A DNA stretch of 64,000 nt from Kocuria coralli. Lineage in GTDB: Bacteria; Actinomycetota; Actinomycetes; Actinomycetales; Micrococcaceae. The position numbers and the translations under genes are program-made. Of the stretch, positions 58,206 to 64,000 are shown piece by piece. The number at the start of each line of letters is the position of its first letter. Position 1 is the first letter of the stretch. The stretch lies in the NCBI RefSeq assembly GCF_008831305.1, contig NZ_ML708611.1, positions 248,001-312,000 on the forward strand. The letters are read 5' to 3'. The notes under the pieces are model-generated. The model did no database searches. It had not been told where the DNA came from and saw only the letters and a program-made list of their open reading frames with translations.

Positions 58206-60065
58206 TCACCGCTGAGCGTTCAAACGATCCCGGAGCCCCGCGGCCTGCTCGTCGAGGACCTCCGGGACGGCACCCAGCTTGGCGAACCACTCCTCGATGC
58301 CGGGCAGCTCTTTCAGCCACTCCCCGGCATCGACCGCCAGGGCCGCCTGGATCTCCTCGTCGGTGATCTCCAGGCCGTCCAGGTTGAGGTCTTCCTTGGT
58401 CGGCACCACGCCCACCGGGGTCTCGACGCCCCCGGCGGTACCGTCGACGCGACGGCAGATCCAGTCCACCACACGGCTGTTCTCGCCGAACCCGGGCCAG
58501 GCGAAACCGCCGTCCGGGGTACGCCGGAACCAGTTGACGTAGAACACCTTGGGCATGTTCTCCGCGCCGTGGCTCTCCCCCAGGTCCAGCCAGTGCTGCA
58601 GGTACTCGTTGGCGTTGTAGCCGATGAACGGCAGCATGGCCATGGGGTCACGGCGGACCACGCCGACGGCGCCCTTGGCGGCCGCGGTGGTCTCGGAGGA
58701 CAGGGTCGCCCCCTGGAAAACGCCGTGCTCCCAGCCGAAGGACTCGGAGACCAGGGGGACGGTGGTCTTACGGCGCCCGCCGAAGACGATGGCCGACAGG
58801 GGCACGCCGTTGGGGTCGTCGTACTCCGCGGCCAGGATGTCCGTCTGCTTGATCGGCGTGCAGAACCGGGAGTTCGGATGCGCGGCGGGACGCCCCGCAT
58901 CGGGGGTCCAGTCATGGCCCTTCCAGTCCACCAGGTGCTCGGGAACCTCGTCGGTCATGCCCTCCCACCAGACGCCGCCGTCGTCGGTCAGCGCCACGTT
59001 GGTGAAGATGGTGTTCCCCTTGGCAACGGCCTTCATCGCATTGGGGTTCGTGGACCAGCCGGTGCCCGGCGCCACCCCGAACAGCCCTGCCTCCGGGTTG
59101 GTCACGTAGGCCTGGTCACCACGGAAACGGATCCACGCGATGTCATCGCCCACCATCTCGGCCTTCCAGCCCGGGATCGTGGGTTCGATCATCGCGAAGT
59201 TGGTCTTGCCGCAGGCCGACGGGAATGCGGCGGCGATGTACTTGGTGGACTCCTGCGGGTCGGTGACCTTCAGGATCAGCATGTGCTCCGCCAGCCACGC
59301 CTCGTCGTGGGCGATCGCGGAGGCGATGCGCAACGCGTAGCACTTCTTCCCCAGGAGGGCGTTACCGCCGTATCCGGAGCCGAACGACCAGATCGCGCGG
59401 TCCTCGGGGAACTGCACGATGTACTTGGACGGGTTGCAGGGCCACGGCACGTCCTCCTGCCCCGGCTCGAGGGGAGCACCGAGCGAGTGCAGGCACTCGA
59501 CGAAGAAGGCGTCGGTCTCGTCCATCTTCTTCAGGACGTCGGTACCGATGGTCGCCATGATGCGCATGGAGCACACCACGTAGGCCGAGTCGGTGATCTC
59601 CACCCCGAACTTGGGGTCGTCGGCATCGAGATGCCCCATCACGAAGGGGATCACGTACATCGTGCGACCGCGCATGGACCCGCGGAACCGGCCCCGCAGG
59701 ATCTCCTTCATCTCCTCCGGGTCCTCCCAGTTGTTGGTGGGACCCGCACCGCTCTTGGTCTTGGTGCAGATGAAGGTGCGCTCCTCGACGCGAGCAACGT
59801 CGTCGGGGTCGGAGAACGCCGCGAAAGAGTTGGGGAACTTCTCCTCGTTGAGCCGCACCAGGGTGCCGGCCTCAACCATGTCGTCGGTCAGGGACTTCCA
59901 CTCGTCCTCGGAGCCGTCGGCCCAGTGAATCCGGTCCGGCTGGGTCAGGCGAGCCATCTCGCTCACCCACTCCAGCAGGTGTTCATGGGTCGTGGGGGCT
60001 TGCTCTATCCCCCGCTGGGCCTCGATGGAGAGTTCGTTCAATGTATCGGCGGGCTTCTGAGCCAT
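58206..60065 (-). CDS. pckG: Phosphoenolpyruvate carboxykinase (GTP)
   Basis: A 619-residue enzyme that interconverts oxaloacetate and PEP, the entry to gluconeogenesis. Family motifs are [33 protein letters not shown], the GTP loop [14 protein letters not shown] with the reactive Cys, [24 protein letters not shown] and [23 protein letters not shown]. The start is set by gaggag 8 bases before the ATG. A CRP-type site lies about 150 bases upstream. Confidence 0.97.
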   Translation of the reverse strand: MAQKPADTLNELSIEAQRGIEQAPTTHEHLLEWVSEMARLTQPDRIHWADGSEDEWKSLTDDMVEAGTLVRLNEEKFPNSFAAFSDPDDVARVEERTFICTKTKSGAGPTNNWEDPEEMKEILRGRFRGSMRGRTMYVIPFVMGHLDADDPKFGVEITDSAYVVCSMRIMATIGTDVLKKMDETDAFFVECLHSLGAPLEPGQEDVPWPCNPSKYIVQFPEDRAIWSFGSGYGGNALLGKKCYALRIASAIAHDEAWLAEHMLILKVTDPQESTKYIAAAFPSACGKTNFAMIEPTIPGWKAEMVGDDIAWIRFRGDQAYVTNPEAGLFGVAPGTGWSTNPNAMKAVAKGNTIFTNVALTDDGGVWWEGMTDEVPEHLVDWKGHDWTPDAGRPAAHPNSRFCTPIKQTDILAAEYDDPNGVPLSAIVFGGRRKTTVPLVSESFGWEHGVFQGATLSSETTAAAKGAVGVVRRDPMAMLPFIGYNANEYLQHWLDLGESHGAENMPKVFYVNWFRRTPDGGFAWPGFGENSRVVDWICRRVDGTAGGVETPVGVVPTKEDLNLDGLEITDEEIQAALAVDAGEWLKELPGIEEWFAKLGAVPEVLDEQAAGLRDRLNAQR

Positions 60066-60212
60066 GACGTGTCTCCTCGTTGAGGCCGTGCATTTACTAG
60101 ACCACCTCGCCACCTCGTCTTTGAGGTTCTCCCACTCTGTCGGGAGCAGCGAGCTGGCCGAACTTGTGGTGTGATCGAAGTCTACCTGTTCCCCTCGTCA
60201 CAGATCCGGTTA

Positions 60213-60226
60213 GTGACAGGTCTCAC
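60213..60226. promoter_or_regulatory. CRP/GlxR-like site GTGA-N6-TCAC upstream of pckG
   Basis: GTGACAGGTCTCAC is a perfect 4-6-4 dyad matching the core TGTGA-N6-TCACA half-sites of CRP and GlxR. Its centre is about 47 bases before the predicted pckG transcription start, suitable for activation, and 137 bases before that of the iron importer. Confidence 0.5.
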
Positions 60227-60320
60227 GCCTGCGGTTGCCATGCCACGATCCGCCCGCGACAGCGGCCCGCAGACGCCAGGCACGCGCACTCCATGACCAC
60301 CCGATTAGCACACGTTCGCA

Positions 60321-60350
60321 TTGCCCATTTCCTCGAACACCCCCTACAGT
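60321..60350 (+). promoter_or_regulatory. Promoter of the siderophore importer operon
   Basis: TTGCCC (60321-60326), an 18-base spacer and TACAGT (60345-60350) make a fair housekeeping promoter. Transcription would start near 60357, just before the iron box. Confidence 0.55.
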
Positions 60351-60364
60351 GTGTCTGCGCGATG

Positions 60365-60383
60365 TTAGGGGCACCTAACCTCG
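60365..60383 (+). promoter_or_regulatory. DtxR/IdeR-type iron box
   Basis: TTAGG-GGCAC-CTAACCT agrees with about 12 of 19 positions of the IdeR consensus (TTAGGTTAGGCTAACCTAA), including both TTAGG and CTAACC half-sites. It lies just after the predicted transcription start, so a bound iron-loaded repressor would block the operon. Confidence 0.65.
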
Positions 60384-60440
60384 CCTCCGTCCAGACTTCG
60401 ACACGTCTTGATCCACATCTTCGAATCACAGGGGTTGACC

Positions 60441-61553
60441 ATGACCGACTCGCTTCGACCGCAAGGCACCCGGAGCCTTGCCAAGGGCTCCTTCTCCCGC
60501 CGTACCGCGCTGACCGGGCTGGCCGCCGTCGGCGCCATGGCCCTCGCAGCGTGCCAGACGGGTTCGGATTCGCAGGACGAGGGCGCTAACGACGCCACGG
60601 GGGACTTCCCCCGCACCGTCGAGCACGCCTACGGTTCGACGACGATCGACGAGGCCCCTCAGCGCGTGGCGACCATCGCATGGGTGAACCAGGACATCGT
60701 CCTGGCCCTGGGTGTGGCCCCCGTGGGTATCGCCGCCACGGACTTCGGGGGCAACGAGAACAACTCGACCGACTGGTTCGACGACGCCCTGACGGAGAAC
60801 GGCGGCGAGGAACCGGCCAAGTGGTCGGAGACCGACGGCCTGGACTTCCAGGCGATCGCCGCGGCGGAGCCCGATCTGATCGTGGGCGTCTACTCGGGGA
60901 TGACCCAGGAGGACTACGACCGCCTCTCGGAGATCGCGAACACGATCGCGCCCCCGCCGGACACGCCCGCTTTCGGCACCCCGTGGGATGAGACCACCCG
61001 CCTCATCGGCGAGGCGCTCGGCCGCGACAGCCAGGCCGAGGAGCTGATCTCCTCCGTCGAGGACCAGCTCTCCCAGGCTGCGGAGGACCACCCGGAGATC
61101 CAGGGCAAGACCTTCATCTACGGCACGGTCGATCCGTCCGCCGAGGAGCAGATCAGCATCTACACCTCGGTGGACAACCGGCCGCGCTTCCTCACCTCCC
61201 TGGGCATGGAGCAGGCCCCCGTCGTCGTCGAGACCGAGGGCGAGGACCCGTCCGAGTTCTACATCGGCTGGTCCCCGGAGCGCGCCGACGAGCTCGACTC
61301 CGACGTCCTGGTCACCTGGGCCGCCGACGCCGGGGTCAAGGAAGCCATCGAATCCGACGAGCTGCTCAACAAGATCCCCGCCGTGGCCGATGGCCATATG
61401 GTCCTGCAGACCGACGGCCAGGAGACCCTGTCCGTCTCGGCGGCCTCTCCGCTGAGCATTCCGTGGGCACTGGAGAACGTGCTGCCGCAGATCGCGGGGG
61501 TCTTCACCGAATCGTCCGACCAGGCCTCTGCCTCAGAGTCGCCCGCCGCATGA
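60441..61553 (+). CDS. Iron-siderophore ABC transporter binding lipoprotein
   Basis: A 370-residue class III binding protein (FecB/FhuD type). The signal peptide contains a Tat-like SRRTALTGL motif and a lipobox LAAC near residue 36, so it may be exported folded. The body has VEHAYGSTTIDEAPQRVATIAWVNQDIVLALG and LDFQAIAAAEPDLIVG, both typical of siderophore receptors. The ATG at 60441 is the first with the full signal peptide; the ribosome-binding site is weak. It overlaps the permease gene by 4 bases. Confidence 0.92.
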   Translation: MTDSLRPQGTRSLAKGSFSRRTALTGLAAVGAMALAACQTGSDSQDEGANDATGDFPRTVEHAYGSTTIDEAPQRVATIAWVNQDIVLALGVAPVGIAATDFGGNENNSTDWFDDALTENGGEEPAKWSETDGLDFQAIAAAEPDLIVGVYSGMTQEDYDRLSEIANTIAPPPDTPAFGTPWDETTRLIGEALGRDSQAEELISSVEDQLSQAAEDHPEIQGKTFIYGTVDPSAEEQISIYTSVDNRPRFLTSLGMEQAPVVVETEGEDPSEFYIGWSPERADELDSDVLVTWAADAGVKEAIESDELLNKIPAVADGHMVLQTDGQETLSVSAASPLSIPWALENVLPQIAGVFTESSDQASASESPAA

Positions 61554-62587
61554 GGACATCCCTACGGGTCACCCCGTGGGTAACGCTGGCCGTCGCGGTG
61601 GTCCTGCTGATCACCGCGACGGCCGCGTCGCTGTTCTGGGGGAGCCGATCGCTGGAGCCCGGAACCGTCGTCTCCGCGCTCGCCCGCCTGCCCGAGATCC
61701 TCCTGGGCCAGGACCCGGGGGCCACCGCGGACATGGACACCGCCGTGGTGCTCAACCGCATCCCCAGGACGATCACCGCCATCGTGGTGGGCGCCGCCCT
61801 GGCGGTGGCCGGCGCGGGGATGCAAGGGGTCAGTCGCAACCCCCTGGGCGATCCCGGGCTGCTCGGGCTGTCCTCCGGCGCTGCGGCGGGGGTGGTCCTG
61901 GGGCTGGGCTGGCTGGGCGTCCACACCAGCTGGCAGATCGCCCTGGCCGCCCTGAGCGGCTCGACGGTGGCGGCGATCCTGGTCTTCGGCATCTCCCAGA
62001 TAGGAGGTGGCGCCCCCACGCCGATCGGCCTGGCCCTCTCGGGAGCCGCGGTCAATGCGGGGTTCGTGGCCGTGACCTCCGCCGTCGTCCTGACCAACCA
62101 GCAGGTGCTGGAGCGCTACCGGTACTGGAACGTCGGCTCCGTGTCCCGGACCGAGGGCACGGACCTGGCTACCGCAGCGCCCCTGATCCTGCTGGGCGTG
62201 CTCCTGGTGCTCGCGGGCGCCTCGGGACTCAATGCCATGGCCCTGGGTGACGACATGGCTCACGGGCTGGGGGTTGACCTGGGCGCGCAGCGAGCCATGG
62301 TGTTCACCGGCGTGGTGGTCCTGGCCGGCTCGGCCACGGCCATCGCGGGCCCGATCGCGTTCGTGGGGTTGCTGATCCCCCACGCGATCCGCCGCCTGGT
62401 GGGAGGGGACTACCGCTGGATCATCGTCCTCAGCATGCTCCTGGGCCCGATTCTGCTCCTGGTCGCGGACACCCTGGGCCGCGTGGTCGCCCCTCCGCAG
62501 GAGATCTACGTGGGCGTCACCACCGTGGCGATCGGGGTTCCCGTCCTGCTCCTCCTGCTGCGCCGGCGAAAGGGGATGTCGTTGTGA
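61550..62587 (+). CDS. Iron-siderophore ABC transporter permease, FecCD family
   Basis: A 345-residue permease with about nine or ten membrane helices. Family features are RIPRTITAIVVGAALAVAGAGMQG, NPLGDPGLLGLSSGAAAG and the C-terminal GPIAFVGLLIPHAIRRLVGGDYR. The ATG overlaps the receptor stop, and the next gene starts within its own stop (GTGA). Confidence 0.93.
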   Translation: MRTSLRVTPWVTLAVAVVLLITATAASLFWGSRSLEPGTVVSALARLPEILLGQDPGATADMDTAVVLNRIPRTITAIVVGAALAVAGAGMQGVSRNPLGDPGLLGLSSGAAAGVVLGLGWLGVHTSWQIALAALSGSTVAAILVFGISQIGGGAPTPIGLALSGAAVNAGFVAVTSAVVLTNQQVLERYRYWNVGSVSRTEGTDLATAAPLILLGVLLVLAGASGLNAMALGDDMAHGLGVDLGAQRAMVFTGVVVLAGSATAIAGPIAFVGLLIPHAIRRLVGGDYRWIIVLSMLLGPILLLVADTLGRVVAPPQEIYVGVTTVAIGVPVLLLLLRRRKGMSL

Positions 62588-63627
62588 AGGCCTCCGCCGT
62601 CCATGAGCTTCAGCGCAGGCAGACCCGACGCACCACCGTCGTTCTGGTGGTCCTCTTCACCGCGATGCTCGCCATGATGGGCATCCGCGTGCTGCTCGGT
62701 CAGTACACCGTGACCATCCCGGACTTCTTCCGGATCCTCGGCGGCGAGCGCATCCCGGGAGCCACCTTCATCGTGATGCAGGACAAACTGCCCCGGGCGC
62801 TGCTGGGCGCCGCAGCCGGAGCGGCCTTCGGCATCTCCGGCGCCCTGTTCCGCACCGTGCTGCGCAACCCCCTGGCCAGTCCCGACGTGCTGGGCATCAA
62901 TGCGGGCGCCGCAGCCGGTGCAGTGGCGGCCATGTACTTCCTGGGCGCCGCGGGCACGGGGCTGGCATGGGCGGGACTGGCCGGTGCCATCGCCGCCGCG
63001 ATGCTGATCGCCCTGGTCTCCACCTCGCTGCGGGGCGCCGCGGGCACGGCGGGGATCGTGGGGGAACGGTTCCTGCTGGCCGGCATCGGGGTAGCCGCCC
63101 TGGGCCAGGCCACGGTGGTCGGCATCATGGCGCGCCTGACCACCCAGAACGCTCAGGGCGCTGCGGTATGGACCGCGGGATCGCTGAACTCCTCCACCTG
63201 GGACCGGCTGATCCTGGTGTCCGTCGTGCTGGTGGTGGCGATCCCCGCCGCGGTTCTGGTGCACCGCGCCCTGCAACCGGCTTCCCTCGGCCCCGAGCTC
63301 GCCGTGGGGCTCGGTTCGCATCCCGGCCGGGTGCAGACCGCCGCCCTGGGGCTGGGGGTGGTGCTGGCCGCCGTCGCTACGGCCTCCACGGGGCCGCTCG
63401 CCTTCGTGGCCCTGCTGTCGACCCCGATCGCCGCCGCCTTGCGCCACGGCCGGATCTCGGTGCTGGCCAGCGGTGCGGTGGGGGCCCTGATCGTCCTCGC
63501 GGCGGACATGGTCGGCGCCGAGATGCTCGGCGACGCCCGCCTGCCCGCCGGGGTGATCACGGGGGCCATCGGCGCACCCGTCATGTTGTGGCTGCTGGTC
63601 CAGCAGCGGAGAGGAGCACGATCATGA
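62584..63627 (+). CDS. Iron-siderophore ABC transporter permease, FecCD family (second)
   Basis: A 347-residue permease that pairs with the previous one. It has KLPRALLGAAAGAAFGISGALFR, NPLASPDVLGINAGAAAGA and a C-terminal part that reads GPLAFVALLSTPIAAALR where the usual G-hPH motif is less conserved. GTG start with a 4-base overlap. Confidence 0.92.
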   Translation: MKASAVHELQRRQTRRTTVVLVVLFTAMLAMMGIRVLLGQYTVTIPDFFRILGGERIPGATFIVMQDKLPRALLGAAAGAAFGISGALFRTVLRNPLASPDVLGINAGAAAGAVAAMYFLGAAGTGLAWAGLAGAIAAAMLIALVSTSLRGAAGTAGIVGERFLLAGIGVAALGQATVVGIMARLTTQNAQGAAVWTAGSLNSSTWDRLILVSVVLVVAIPAAVLVHRALQPASLGPELAVGLGSHPGRVQTAALGLGVVLAAVATASTGPLAFVALLSTPIAAALRHGRISVLASGAVGALIVLAADMVGAEMLGDARLPAGVITGAIGAPVMLWLLVQQRRGARS

Positions 63628-64000
63628 GCGATCCGGTTTTCGAGACCCGGGGGCTGTCTCTCGGCTATGGACCCAGGATCGCGGTGTCCGAGGTGGACCT
63701 GGCGATCAGCCCCGGGGAGACGACCGTGCTGATCGGCGCCAACGGATCGGGCAAATCCACGCTGTTCAAGGGCCTGTCCCGGCAGCTGGCCCCGAGCACC
63801 GGCACCATCCGCTTCAACGGCCACGACCTCGAGGAGCTCCGGCCCAAACCCTATGCGCGGCAGGTGGCGCTGCTCCCCCAGGCACCCCTGGTCCCCGAAG
63901 GCCTGACCGTCACCGAGCTCGTCTCCCGTGGCCGCCATCCGCACCGGCGGTGGTGGGGCGCCCCGTCGCCCGGCGACGACGAGGCGATCGCCCGCGCCCT
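63624..64000 (+). CDS. Iron-siderophore ABC transporter ATPase (3' truncated by the window)
   Basis: The first 125 codons of an FecE/FepC-type ATPase. It begins MSDPVFETRGLSLGYG, with Walker A LIGANGSGKSTLFKGL, and the Q-loop at VALLPQAPLVPEGLTV; the signature and Walker B lie beyond the window. gagagga before the ATG; a 4-base overlap with the second permease completes a receptor-permease-permease-ATPase operon. Confidence 0.92.
   Translation, partial: MSDPVFETRGLSLGYGPRIAVSEVDLAISPGETTVLIGANGSGKSTLFKGLSRQLAPSTGTIRFNGHDLEELRPKPYARQVALLPQAPLVPEGLTVTELVSRGRHPHRRWWGAPSPGDDEAIARA

Larger units (their letters stand above)
60066..60440. other. Divergent promoter region of pckG and the iron importer
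   Basis: 375 bases without a gene. It holds, from the pckG side, AGTCTA at 60179-60184 (TAGACT on the minus strand, a possible pckG -10), the CRP-like site at 60213-60226, the iron importer promoter at 60321-60350 and the DtxR/IdeR-like box at 60365-60383. Confidence 0.6.

Overview
The window is chromosomal DNA from a high-GC actinobacterium, most likely a member of the Micrococcaceae (order Micrococcales). This rests on codon bias, GTP-type PEP carboxykinase, the rpmB-rpmG-rpsN-HU block, an LpqY-SugABC-type sugar importer, a CopD-CtaG fusion, and TAnnnT boxes 6-7 bases before start codons that imply leaderless mRNAs. The genus is an inference. I see no phage, plasmid, transposase, CRISPR array, rRNA or tRNA. 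Genes are densely packed, and 57 protein-coding genes can be supported, two of them cut by the window edges. Layout. 1-6.3 kb: end of a methyltransferase gene, an AEC exporter, then a four-gene ABC sugar importer resembling the mycobacterial trehalose system. 6.3-14.3 kb: envelope proteins of unknown role, then a leftward thioredoxin/NHL, CopD-CtaG, CopC and His-rich membrane-protein group that looks like copper handling and cytochrome oxidase assembly. 14.3-18.4 kb: HU, three zinc-free ribosomal proteins (S14, L33, L28) and MalQ. 18.4-26 kb: HAD phosphatase, CitE-like lyase, glutathionyl-hydroquinone-reductase homologue, MarR and LysR regulators and a FadD ligase. 26.3-29.5 kb: a response regulator, a membrane histidine kinase and a second kinase-like protein with an eroded ATPase domain. 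29.6-46 kb: DNA glycosylase Tag, a branched-chain/pyruvate dehydrogenase operon with an aminotransferase, PurB, an ApbE-like protein, EcsC, an unusual pyruvate kinase, a spermidine-synthase-like protein, acylphosphatase, DsbA-like and DJ-1-like proteins. 46-55.3 kb: a likely catabolic island for a carboxylated ring compound such as quinate or shikimate (AroE-like dehydrogenase, FAD dehydrogenase, TIM-barrel enzyme, LysR, Gfo/Idh oxidoreductase, TctABC importer). 55.4-60 kb: ManA, phosphomannomutase and PEP carboxykinase. 60.4-64 kb: an iron-siderophore ABC importer behind a DtxR/IdeR-like box. The most unusual signals are non-coding. Between marR and lysR (22.9-23.1 kb) a good minus-strand promoter reads into three tandem hairpins whose loops carry CCCCC, CCCCC and CCCC: a candidate C-rich-loop small RNA resembling the actinobacterial 6C class. 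Three very long intergenic palindromes (71, 70 and 62 bp) occur; two share the same inner core although their outer arms differ, and the third runs straight into a 46-base poly-G tract that may be a sequencing artefact.
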